DNA from: Streptomyces sp. NBC_01788
GTDB taxonomy: Bacteria > Actinomycetota > Actinomycetes > Streptomycetales > Streptomycetaceae
Assembly: GCF_035917575.1 (NCBI RefSeq)
Contig: NZ_CP109090.1
Coordinates: 5,146,001-5,210,000, forward strand
DNA: 64,000 bases
Reading direction: 5' to 3'
Part shown: positions 32,000 through 39,803 of the stretch, one piece after another
Numbering within the stretch: position 1 is the first letter of the stretch
Layout: every line of letters begins with the position of its first letter
The notes under the pieces: model-generated
The model's database searches: none
Told to the model about the DNA's origin: nothing
The model's input: only the letters and a program-made list of their open reading frames with translations
Made by a program: the position numbers and the translations under genes

Positions 32000-32281
32000 G
32001 TGACGAGTCTTCCCGGAGGCACGAACCACGCGAGCGCGGGCCACGCGGGCACGGCGCACGACGACACGGCGCGCGACTGCACGGACCGTGCCGGCACGGA
32101 CGGCGGCGCGGGCGCGGAGCGTCCCGCGCCGGTGTGCGCGCGGTGCGGCACTCCGGCCGAGGGACTGCCGCCCACCTGGACCTGTTCCGTGGAGAACGGC
32201 ACCCGGCGCTATTTCTGCGACGCCTGCTCCCGCGAGAACCTCCGCTCGATCGAGGGGCGCCTGGACTCCGCCTGGTGGTAG
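32000..32281 (+). CDS. Small zinc-ribbon protein
   Basis: A 93-residue protein. A disordered Thr/Asp/Gly/Ala N-terminus is followed by a treble-clef-like ribbon CARCGTPAEG ... FCDACSREN with two CxxC pairs about 25 residues apart, then a conserved-looking tail NLRSIEGRLDSAWW. The Cys pairs indicate Zn binding; partner unknown. GTG start with CGCGGG-type upstream sequence. It converges with the ABC1 kinase gene only 24 bases away. Confidence 0.7.
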   Translation: MTSLPGGTNHASAGHAGTAHDDTARDCTDRAGTDGGAGAERPAPVCARCGTPAEGLPPTWTCSVENGTRRYFCDACSRENLRSIEGRLDSAWW

Positions 32282-32305
32282 TCCCCCTGGCAGCCCCCTC
32301 CGCGC

Positions 32306-33700
32306 TCACGCCTCGGCAGCCGCCTGCTCGTCGTCCGGTCCCTCGTCGTCCGGCTCCTCGGCCTCAGGACCGGTGGCGAAGCCCGGCAGCCACTCCTCCA
32401 GCTCCTCCCGCAGCCGCACCGTGGCCCCCAGCTGGCACAGCACACCGATGGTGCTCAGCGTGACCCGGTGGATGAGCAGGTACGACGGGGGCAGATTGAG
32501 CTGCTTGCCCAGCTGGTAGGCGGGGGAGCGGGGGTCGGCGATCCGGGCCGCCTGACTGCGCATCCAGCCACGGGTGAAGGTGAACTCCTCCGCCTGGGCC
32601 GGCTCGATGATCGGCAGCAGGTAGTCGAGCACGGCCTCCGGGTCCAGCTCGATGGACTCCTTCACGAAGCCCTCCGTGCTGAGCATCTCGTAGACCGCGT
32701 CCGCCTCTCCGTCCAGCGCCATCCGCAGCGCCGCGCCGATGGTCGACGGCAGGCCGCCGGGGAGGCGGTCGACGGTGCCGAAGTCCAGGACGCCCAGGCG
32801 CCAGTCGTCCTCGCCGTCCGGTCCGCCGGGCAGGAGACGGAAGTTGCCGGGGTGCGGGTCGGCGTGCAGCAGGCCGGTGCGGGCCGGGCCGGAGAACAGG
32901 AAGCGGGCCAGCAACTGGCCGGCGCGGTCGCGCTGGGCCTGGGTGCCGTCCGCGATCACCTCGGACAGCGGGACACCGTCCATCCACTCGGTGACCAGGA
33001 CCTGGTCGCGCTGGTGGACGACCGCCGGGACGACGACGTCCGGGTCGTCCGCGAACTCATCGGCGTGAGCCTGCTGGGCCTGCGCCTCCAGTCCGTAGTC
33101 CAGTTCCTCGGAGACGCGGTCCTTGAGCTCGGCGATCAGCGGCTTGATGTCCACGCCGGGAACCAGCGGCCCCAGCAGACGGGCGAACCGGCTCAACTGG
33201 GTCAGGTCGGAGACGAGGGCCTCGCCGGCGCCGGGGTACTGCACCTTGACCGCGACCTCGCGGCCGTCGTGCCACACCGCCCGGTGCACCTGCCCGATCG
33301 AGGCCGCCGCGGCCGGCTTGTCCTCGAACTCCTCGAACAGCTCACGCCAGTGCGCGCCGAGCCGCTCCTCCAGCACGGAGTGCACCGTGCGCGTCGGCAT
33401 CGGCGGCGCCGCCTCCTGGAGCTTGGTCAGCGCGACCCGATAGGGGCCGGCGACCTCCTCGGGCAGCGCCGACTCGAAGACGGACAGCGCCTGCCCGAAT
33501 TTCATCGCCCCGCCTTTGAGCTCGCCCAACACCTTGAACAACTGATCGGCGGTGCGTTGCTGCAGCTCGCGGCCGACAAGATCGGCGGACTCGCCGACGA
33601 TCCGTTTGCCGAGTCCCCAGGTCGCTCTCCCGGCGAAACCCAGCGGGAGCGCGGCGAGCTTGGCGGTCCGGGTGACCGCCTTCCGGGGAAGATCAGACAT
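32306..33700 (-). CDS. ABC1/UbiB-family atypical kinase
   Basis: A 464-residue AarF/ABC1/UbiB protein. The diagnostic KxGQ motif is in GGAMKFGQALSV, the Ala-rich nucleotide loop in AAAASIGQVHRA, the lysine in VAVKVQYPG, and the catalytic and metal regions in LLHADPHPGNF and VLDFGTVDRLP. UbiB kinases act as ATPases linked to lipid or quinone metabolism; the actinobacterial substrate is unknown. Its ATG overlaps the upstream ThiF-like gene by 8 bases with GGAGGG before it. In mycobacteria the orthologue (Rv3197) sits beside whiB7, and I recall a reported link to macrolide resistance. Confidence 0.9.
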   Translation of the reverse strand: MSDLPRKAVTRTAKLAALPLGFAGRATWGLGKRIVGESADLVGRELQQRTADQLFKVLGELKGGAMKFGQALSVFESALPEEVAGPYRVALTKLQEAAPPMPTRTVHSVLEERLGAHWRELFEEFEDKPAAAASIGQVHRAVWHDGREVAVKVQYPGAGEALVSDLTQLSRFARLLGPLVPGVDIKPLIAELKDRVSEELDYGLEAQAQQAHADEFADDPDVVVPAVVHQRDQVLVTEWMDGVPLSEVIADGTQAQRDRAGQLLARFLFSGPARTGLLHADPHPGNFRLLPGGPDGEDDWRLGVLDFGTVDRLPGGLPSTIGAALRMALDGEADAVYEMLSTEGFVKESIELDPEAVLDYLLPIIEPAQAEEFTFTRGWMRSQAARIADPRSPAYQLGKQLNLPPSYLLIHRVTLSTIGVLCQLGATVRLREELEEWLPGFATGPEAEEPDDEGPDDEQAAAEA

Positions 33701-34907
33701 GCGCCCTCCAAGTCCCAGCAAGCCGCGCAGCCTCTGCCCGACGGCAGGGCGTCGATGACGGCCGTTGCTCAGCCATTGTTGCGCGTGCTTCCCCGTTCTC
33801 TGAGGCCTGCTCCCTTTCGGCTTTCCCGGCCGCGCCGCACGGACAGGCCGGATGCGGCCGCACCGGTCGCGCGCGCCAGTGCAGGCCGGGCAGGGAGACC
33901 TCCCAACGGGCGCCCGAGTTGGAGGGCGACTCCCCGTCCAGGAAGGCGAGTGCGTGGGCGGCCGCCAGGGCGGCCACGGTCGCGGCGAGAGCGAGATCAC
34001 ACGGACGTACGTGCCGTGGTCTGCCCGAGCGCCACTGCGCCACCAGACGTGGCCAGGTCCCGTCCCGGTCCGTGCGCTCCTGGTGGAGGCAGCCGGCGCA
34101 GCCGGTCTCGCCGGGCAGGACGAGCGGGCCCACGAGGCCCGTGCCCTCCACCACCCCGGCATACAGATGAGGGGTACCGGACTCGATCAGGGCGGTGGCC
34201 GCGGAGGGGTCGGGCGCGTGCACGGCGATGTCGTCCCGCGGGGCCAGGACCACCAGGGAGAACCCCCGCTCTTCCGGCTCGGACGGTGTCCGGGGGGTGC
34301 GGCGGGCCGTACGGTCCGGGGCCGCAGCGCGCACGGCCCGCCGTGCCGCGGTGTCCCGGCGCTCTCCGACGGCCTCGGCGGGCAGTCCGCCCGGGGCGAC
34401 GTCCCACGGCTCCACACAGCCGCCGTCGCGCACGTCGACCTCGCCGACCCCTGCCCCGGACAGCAGCGCGGCCAGGACGGCGCCCACCCGGCCCGCGCCC
34501 TTGACCTGCACACGTGCCTCACGTCTGGCGGCCAGGCGACCCATCGCCTCGCCCGGTTCGCGCGTGGTCAGGGAGAGGGAGGCGAGATCGGGCCCCAGCC
34601 GGTCCATCGCCTCCTTCCGTGCGCGCAGCGCGTCGGCCGCCGCGCCGCCGCCCCTGGCGTCGTCGAGGAGCCCGGCCTGGGCCAGCCTCTCCACCAGGCG
34701 GTCGACATGGCCGTCGGGCAGGTCCATGCGGCGGGCCTCCTCCCGCAGCAGAGGCAGCCCGCGCGTGCCGTTGAGCAGGTCCAGGAAACTGCCCGTCGCC
34801 GTGTCCAGCGGGCCCAGTGTCATCGCGTGCGCGGGAGTCATCCCGAACTGCACGGTGCCAAGATCACGCCAGCCGCGCCTGAGCGCGGGCTTCACCATCG
34901 GATGCAT
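33693..34907 (-). CDS. Winged-helix + ThiF/E1-like protein
   Basis: A 404-residue protein. The N-terminal ~85 residues (VQFGMTPAHAMTLGPL ... LAQAGLLDD) look like the winged-helix/RRE-type domain seen in cyclodehydratase partner proteins. The C-terminal part is an E1/ThiF fold with VKGAGRVGAVLAALLSGAGV (about 133) but without the NLxRQ arginine finger of active adenylating enzymes. A CAGC and a late CPC may bind zinc. Probably a catalytically degenerate E1-like scaffold. ATG with a G-rich site; overlaps the ABC1 kinase by 8 bases, so the two act together. Its leader contains a long pyrimidine tract. Confidence 0.75.
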   Translation of the reverse strand: MHPMVKPALRRGWRDLGTVQFGMTPAHAMTLGPLDTATGSFLDLLNGTRGLPLLREEARRMDLPDGHVDRLVERLAQAGLLDDARGGGAAADALRARKEAMDRLGPDLASLSLTTREPGEAMGRLAARREARVQVKGAGRVGAVLAALLSGAGVGEVDVRDGGCVEPWDVAPGGLPAEAVGERRDTAARRAVRAAAPDRTARRTPRTPSEPEERGFSLVVLAPRDDIAVHAPDPSAATALIESGTPHLYAGVVEGTGLVGPLVLPGETGCAGCLHQERTDRDGTWPRLVAQWRSGRPRHVRPCDLALAATVAALAAAHALAFLDGESPSNSGARWEVSLPGLHWRARPVRPHPACPCGAAGKAEREQASENGEARATMAEQRPSSTPCRRAEAARLAGTWRAHV

Positions 34908-34926
34908 GTGCGAGCCCCCGTAGCCC

Positions 34927-35000
34927 GAAGAAGGGAGGAGAAGGAAGAAGAACTGGAGAAAACGAGGAGAGGGAAGAGGAGAGAGGGGAGGAGGAACGAG
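34927..35000. repeat. Long polypurine/polypyrimidine tract
   Basis: On the + strand about 74 bases are A/G with only about three or four interruptions (GAAGAAGGGAGGAGAAGGAA style). On the minus strand it is a CU-rich stretch ~20 bases upstream of the ThiF-like gene start, so it falls in that gene's leader or promoter. Composition is strikingly unlike the rest of the window. Confidence 0.8.
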
Positions 35001-35162
35001 TCCCAGGATGCCTGGCTCGAAGGGGACGTGCCGGAAGTTATCCACAGGTAGCGGGTAATCGTCATACGAATCGGACCTTCGGCCGAGCGCCCCCGGCAGG
35101 GACCGGCATGGAAGCGTTCCCGGCCCGGGACTTCTGGTCCGCGTACCCGGTAACGTCGGAGC

Positions 35163-35759
35163 GTGTCCGCCGATCCACTTCACCGTGCCGGAAAGCCACA
35201 GCGCGGCGAGACGAGCCGGCCGCCGGACGCCGCGGCGGCGAACGAGATCGAGGTCCGCAGGAGCGCCCGGCGCCGCCGGACGGTCTCCGCGTACCGCGAG
35301 GGCGGTCGCACCGTCGTGCTCATCCCCGCCCGGATGTCAGAGGCGGAGGAGAAGCGCTGGGTGACCGTCATGCTCGACAAGCTGGCCGCCCAGGAGAGCC
35401 GGCGGGCGCTCGGCGACACGGAGCTGGCCGAACGCGCCGAGCGGCTGTCCGCCCAGTACTTCGACGGCCGCGCCCGGCCCGCCTCGGTCCGCTGGGTCAC
35501 CAACCAGAACACGCGCTGGGGCTCGTGCACCCCGGCGGAGGGCAGCATCCGTCTCTCCCACCGTCTCCAAGGGATGCCGGAGTACGTCGTCGACTACGTA
35601 CTGCTGCACGAACTGGCCCATCTGCTCGTCCCGGGGCACGGGCCCGACTTCTGGCGGCTGCTGGAGGCGTACCCGCGCACGGAGCGGGCCCGCGGCTATC
35701 TGGAAGGCGTGGCCGCGGCCGCACGGCTGCCGCATCCGCCGGGAACACACGGCGAGTGA
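35163..35759 (+). CDS. YgjP-like (DUF45, SprT/M48-type) metallopeptidase domain protein
   Basis: A 198-residue cytoplasmic protein. The zinc site HELAHLLVPGHGPDF (about 155-169) has HExxH plus a third His, and the upstream NTRWGSCTPAEGSIRLS block is the WGSC signature of the YgjP/DUF45 family (gluzincin-like, related to SprT/Wss1). Activity is predicted from the motif; targets unknown. GTG start. Divergent from the ThiF-like gene across 255 bases. Confidence 0.88.
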   Translation: MSADPLHRAGKPQRGETSRPPDAAAANEIEVRRSARRRRTVSAYREGGRTVVLIPARMSEAEEKRWVTVMLDKLAAQESRRALGDTELAERAERLSAQYFDGRARPASVRWVTNQNTRWGSCTPAEGSIRLSHRLQGMPEYVVDYVLLHELAHLLVPGHGPDFWRLLEAYPRTERARGYLEGVAAAARLPHPPGTHGE

Positions 35760-35892
35760 CGGGGCCTCCGGGGCGTCCGGTACCGCCCGACTGTGTTTGT
35801 GTACCGGGTCTGTACCGACTTCGTCCGGTGTCGGAGTTTGCCGTTAGCCTGGCGCGACGCACTCGCTTCGGGACGGGGGACGGTCGTTACGC

Positions 35893-37692
35893 ATGCCCAG
35901 GGAATTCCAGCGCGGCCACAAGGCCAGGATCAGTGACCTGACCGCGGGCACGGATCTGTACGTCGGCGTGCAGATCTCGGCGCCCGGACTGACCGTCGAC
36001 ATCAGCTGCTTCGGACTGGACGCCGACGAACGCCTCTCGGACGACCGGTACTTCGTCTTCTTCAACCAGCCGAAGTCCCCCGAGGAGGCCATCCAGCTGC
36101 TGGGCGCCCAGGCAGGCGACACGGAGTCCTTCCGGGTCACGCTGGAGAAGATCCCGTCGCATGTCCAGAAGCTGTCGTTCACGGCCGCCATCGACGGCGC
36201 CGGGCAGATGTCGCAGATCGACTCCGGGTACCTGCGCATCGTGGCGGGTGGCGAGGAGGTGGCCCGGTACGCGTTCGACGGCTCGGAGTTCTCCACCGAA
36301 CGGGCCGTGATGCTGGGCGACTTCTACGTCAAGGACGTATGGCGCTTCGCGGCCGTCGGGCAGGGCTTCGACGGGGGCCTGGAGGCGCTGCTGAAGAACT
36401 TCGGCGGCGAGGTCCTGGAAGAGGAGGAGGAGAACCCCGCCGCGGGCCAGGACCCGCAGCCCGGTGCCGCTCCCGGCTTCGCCCCGCCCGCACAGGCCAC
36501 CGCGCCCCCGGAGTTCGCCGTCCCCTCCGGTCCGGCCGCCCCGGCCCCTGTTCCACCCCCGGCCGCTCCCGCGCCCGCCCCTGTTCCACCCCCGGTCGCC
36601 CACATGCCCCCGCCCGCGGCACCCGTGCCCCCGCCCGCCGAGCCCGGATTCGAGCCGTCCCCGGGAGCCACCCCGCCACCCGCCGCGCACGGCTTCCCCC
36701 CGCCCCTGGGAGCCACCCCGCCGCCTCCGCCCCCGCCCCCGGCGCCGGGCCCCGCGTTCTCGGTGCACGCCGCGCCGACCATCATCGCCCCCCTGACCCC
36801 GCCCGGCGCCCCGGTCCCGCCGCCCGGCCCGGCACCCGCCCCCTACGGGCAGTCCCCGTACGGCCCGGCGCACGGTCAGGGGCACGGCCCGACCCCGCCC
36901 CCGCCGCCCGCCCAGTACCAGGCACCGCAGGCCCCGCCACCGCCCCCCGGCTATGGACACCAGCCGCCGTTCGGCCAGGTTCCCGGCGGGCCCGCGCCCC
37001 ACGGAGTGCCGCAGGCCGCTCCCCAGGCCGCCGGGGTGTCCGCCGCGCTGAACCTGTACAAGGAGGCGCCCACCGGACGGCGCTGGACCCTGCAGAACAG
37101 CAAGCTGATCCGTGCCGACCTCGGCACGGAGGGAGGCCGGCCCGTGCTGGCCCGGCAGGGCAGCATGGTGCTCTACCAGGGCAAGGTCGACTTCACCTAC
37201 AAGGGCGCCGGCTTCGCGGGCCGGATCACGGGCAACGTCACGGGCCAGGAGATGCAGCTGATGCGCTGCACCGGCCAGGGCCAGGTGTTCTTCGCCGAGA
37301 ACTCCACCCATCTGCATCCGGTCGAGCTCCAGGGCGACGCGATCTGCGTCTCCGCCGAGAACGTCCTCGCCTTCGACGAGAGCCTGGAGTACGAGGTCCG
37401 CCGTGTCGAGGGACACGGCATCCCCGGCGGCGCCCTGTTCACCATGCAGTTCCAGGGCACCGGCACGATCGTCGTCAAGACGCACGGCCCCCCGGTCGTG
37501 CTGCCCGTGACGCCGACGACGTTCGTCGACTCCAACGCCGTGGTCGCCTGGTCGGCCGCCGCCCAGGTGATCGTCTCCAGCCAGGTGCGGATGCGCCGCA
37601 ACGCCTACCCGGGCGACACCGGAGAGGGCGTCAACCTCCAGTTCCGCGCCGCCCCCGGCAGCTTCGTCGTCGTCCAGCCCTACGAGGTCTGA
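35893..37692 (+). CDS. TerD-AIM24 fusion protein
   Basis: A 599-residue protein. Residues 1-180 are a TerD domain (RGHKARISDLTAGTDLYVGV, DGAGQMSQIDSGYL), the calcium-binding fold of tellurium-resistance operons. Residues ~185-385 are a Pro/Ala-rich linker, and residues ~390-599 are an AIM24 domain (a double-psi-like TRAP fold) with SKLIRADLGTEG, VLYQGKVDFTYKG and FVVVQPYEV. First gene of a three-gene unit with two more AIM24 proteins. Stress-related membrane or surface function is suggested by TerD, but none is demonstrated. The start follows a GGGGGAC stretch. Confidence 0.88.
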   Translation: MPREFQRGHKARISDLTAGTDLYVGVQISAPGLTVDISCFGLDADERLSDDRYFVFFNQPKSPEEAIQLLGAQAGDTESFRVTLEKIPSHVQKLSFTAAIDGAGQMSQIDSGYLRIVAGGEEVARYAFDGSEFSTERAVMLGDFYVKDVWRFAAVGQGFDGGLEALLKNFGGEVLEEEEENPAAGQDPQPGAAPGFAPPAQATAPPEFAVPSGPAAPAPVPPPAAPAPAPVPPPVAHMPPPAAPVPPPAEPGFEPSPGATPPPAAHGFPPPLGATPPPPPPPPAPGPAFSVHAAPTIIAPLTPPGAPVPPPGPAPAPYGQSPYGPAHGQGHGPTPPPPPAQYQAPQAPPPPPGYGHQPPFGQVPGGPAPHGVPQAAPQAAGVSAALNLYKEAPTGRRWTLQNSKLIRADLGTEGGRPVLARQGSMVLYQGKVDFTYKGAGFAGRITGNVTGQEMQLMRCTGQGQVFFAENSTHLHPVELQGDAICVSAENVLAFDESLEYEVRRVEGHGIPGGALFTMQFQGTGTIVVKTHGPPVVLPVTPTTFVDSNAVVAWSAAAQVIVSSQVRMRRNAYPGDTGEGVNLQFRAAPGSFVVVQPYEV

Positions 37693-37703
37693 GGGAGCCC
37701 GTC

Positions 37704-38384
37704 ATGAACCAGCCGCTCGCGGGTCACGCCCCCGCACCCGTCACCGCCCGCATGGAGAACCACGGCAGCCACATGCTGAAGGTCGCCATGCAGACCGGGA
37801 ACGACCTCTTCGCGCGCGTGGGGTCGATGGTCGCCTACGAGGGCTTCATCCAGTACGAGCCCAGCCCGTCGGCCGTGCGCCAGATCGCACGCGACTGGGT
37901 CACCGGCGAGGGCGCACCCCTGATGAAGTGCTCCGGAGACGGACTGCTCTACCTCGCCGACTACGGAGCCAACGTCGTCGTCATCAACCTGGGCGGTGAC
38001 GCGATCTCCGTCAACGCCACCAACCTGCTCGCCTTCGACGCCGGACTGAGCTGGGGCGTCGAACGGGTCAAGGGGCTGGCGAAGTTCGCCGGGCAGGGCC
38101 TGTGGAACACGCGGATCTCCGGACAGGGCTGGGTGGCGCTGACCTCCCGGGGAGAGCCGATCGTCGTCGACTGCGGCGAGGGCGAGAACGAGACCTACGT
38201 CGACCCGGACGCGCTCGTCGCCTGGTCGCCGAACCTGAAGGTGAAGGGCAAGCGCAGCTTCAGGGCGCAGTCCCTGATCGGCCGGGGCAGCGGAGAGGCC
38301 TACCAGATGGCCTTCTCCGGGCAGGGCATCGTCGTCGTACAGCCCAGCGAGGACAGCACCGACCGTCTGCGAATGCGCGGCTGA
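37704..38384 (+). CDS. AIM24 family protein
   Basis: A 226-residue single-domain AIM24 protein: VGSMVAYEGFIQYEPSPS, GLLYLADYGANVVVINLGGD, DALVAWSPNLKVKGKR and GIVVVQPSED near the end. No signal peptide or membrane segment. Twelve bases after the TerD-AIM24 stop and sixteen before the next AIM24 gene, so co-transcribed. Paralogues in tandem suggest a hetero-oligomer, by analogy with the trimeric AIM24 fold; function is undefined. Confidence 0.9.
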   Translation: MNQPLAGHAPAPVTARMENHGSHMLKVAMQTGNDLFARVGSMVAYEGFIQYEPSPSAVRQIARDWVTGEGAPLMKCSGDGLLYLADYGANVVVINLGGDAISVNATNLLAFDAGLSWGVERVKGLAKFAGQGLWNTRISGQGWVALTSRGEPIVVDCGEGENETYVDPDALVAWSPNLKVKGKRSFRAQSLIGRGSGEAYQMAFSGQGIVVVQPSEDSTDRLRMRG

Positions 38385-38400
38385 GGGGGAGACAGAGACC

Positions 38401-39156
38401 ATGCAGAGCCCGCTTTTCGCCTTCAACGAGGCCCAGGCGCAGGAGCGCTGGAGCCTGCAGAACAAGCAGATGCTGCGCGTCACCCTGGAGGGCCAAGACG
38501 ACATCCTCGCCCGCAAGGGCACGATGGTCGCCTACCAGGGCCTGATCGAGTTCGACGCCGAGTACCAGAGCGGCGGTCAGGCACGCACGCGCGCGTACAC
38601 CGGCGAGGGCCTGGACCTGATGCGCTGTCACGGACAGGGCACGGTCTACCTCGCCAACCTCGCCCAGTACGTGCACATCATGGACGTCGAGCAGGACGGT
38701 CTGACCGTCGACAGCAGCTATGTGCTGGCGATGGACTCCACGCTGTACCACGAGGCCGTCGCCGTCGACAGCATGTACGGCGTCTCCGGCTCGGGGAAGT
38801 ACCAGCTGAACATCACCGGCCACGGCAGGGTCGCCCTGATGACCTCGGGCGCGCCGCTGCTGATGCAGGTGACGCCGGACAAGTACGTCAACTGCGACGC
38901 CGACGCGATCGTCGCCTGGTCCACCGCGCTGCGCGTGCAGATGCAGGCCCAGACGCACTCCAGCGGGGTGTGGCGGCGCCGCGGCGGCACCGGCGAGGGC
39001 TGGGAGCTCAGCTTCATGGGCAGCGGCTACGCGCTCGTCCAGCCCAGCGAGCTGCTGCCGCCGCAGAACGCGGTGATCGGGCAGGGCCTCGCCGCCCAGT
39101 TCGGCATGGGACAGCAGGGCGCGCGGGGACAGAACCAGGGCAACGTCTGGGGCTGA
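38401..39156 (+). CDS. AIM24 family protein
   Basis: A 251-residue AIM24 protein with NKQMLRVTLEGQDDILARKG, MVAYQGLIEFDAEY, GTVYLANLAQYVHIMDVEQ and GYALVQPSELLPPQ. Its C-terminus is Gln/Gly-rich (QQGARGQNQGNVWG). More divergent from the second gene than expected for a recent duplicate. Last gene of the unit, preceded by GAGGGGGAGA. A small hairpin before the convergent Nudix gene probably ends the transcript. Confidence 0.9.
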   Translation: MQSPLFAFNEAQAQERWSLQNKQMLRVTLEGQDDILARKGTMVAYQGLIEFDAEYQSGGQARTRAYTGEGLDLMRCHGQGTVYLANLAQYVHIMDVEQDGLTVDSSYVLAMDSTLYHEAVAVDSMYGVSGSGKYQLNITGHGRVALMTSGAPLLMQVTPDKYVNCDADAIVAWSTALRVQMQAQTHSSGVWRRRGGTGEGWELSFMGSGYALVQPSELLPPQNAVIGQGLAAQFGMGQQGARGQNQGNVWG

Positions 39157-39262
39157 GCCGGGACCGCTGGCAGGGGCGACCACCACCAGTGGCCGCCGGC
39201 CTCGGCCTTCCCTTGCCACGGCCGTGAATCGCCGCGCGGCCGTCCCACCCACGGCCGGGAAC

Positions 39263-39280
39263 CGGCGCGCCGCCGCGCCG
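39263..39280. terminator. Short GC-rich hairpin between convergent genes
   Basis: CGGCGCG at 39263-39269 pairs with CGCGCCG at 39274-39280 around a CCGC loop, between the AIM24 unit and the Nudix gene. Confidence 0.5.
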
Positions 39281-39287
39281 TGCCCGG

Positions 39288-39803
39288 TCAGAGCCTGGCG
39301 AGGGTCGCCTCCAGCAGGCGGACGACCGACTTGTCGGTCACCTCCGGCACCTCGTCGTAGGCGAACCAGCGCAGGTCCAGGGACTCGTCGCTGATGGTCG
39401 TCACCGCCCCGCTCGGCGCGAGCGCGGCGTACTGGACGTCGAGGTGCCAGGCGCACGGCGTCTGGTGACGGTCGAGCCGGACGGGACCACCGGGCAGCAG
39501 GGTCAGCCCCTCTATGCCCGACTCCTCGGTCGCCTCGCGCAGGGCGGCGCCCGCCAGTGTGGTGTCCTCCGGCTCGCAGTGGCCGCCCGTCTGCAGCCAC
39601 ATGCGGATCTTCCGGTGGAGGGTCAGCAGCACCCGGCCGCGCTCGGGGTCGATCACCAGGGCGCTCGCCGTGATGTGTCCGTCCGCGCAGGCCTTCCACA
39701 TGCCGTCCGGATGCGTCCGCAGGTGCTCCAGGTAGAGCGGGCGCAGGTCCTCCTGGTCCCCGTACTCCCGCAGGACGAGGACCGCGTCGTCGTGGAGGCT
39801 CAC
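39288..39803 (-). CDS. Nudix hydrolase
   Basis: A 171-residue Nudix enzyme with box GGHCEPEDTTLAGAALREAT then EESGI (about 73-97), followed by CAWHLDVQYAALAP and a C-terminal DLRWFAYDEVPEVTD. Substrate not deducible; a nucleoside-diphosphate derivative is the family norm. The GTG start overlaps the stop of the upstream Zincin_2 gene (GTGA), so translation is coupled. Confidence 0.88.
   Translation of the reverse strand: MSLHDDAVLVLREYGDQEDLRPLYLEHLRTHPDGMWKACADGHITASALVIDPERGRVLLTLHRKIRMWLQTGGHCEPEDTTLAGAALREATEESGIEGLTLLPGGPVRLDRHQTPCAWHLDVQYAALAPSGAVTTISDESLDLRWFAYDEVPEVTDKSVVRLLEATLARL

Noticed and set aside
30484..34907. RiPP cluster around the RRE-like protein
   Set aside because: No YcaO, lanthipeptide synthase or plausible precursor peptide is encoded nearby, and the arrangement resembles a conserved housekeeping locus.
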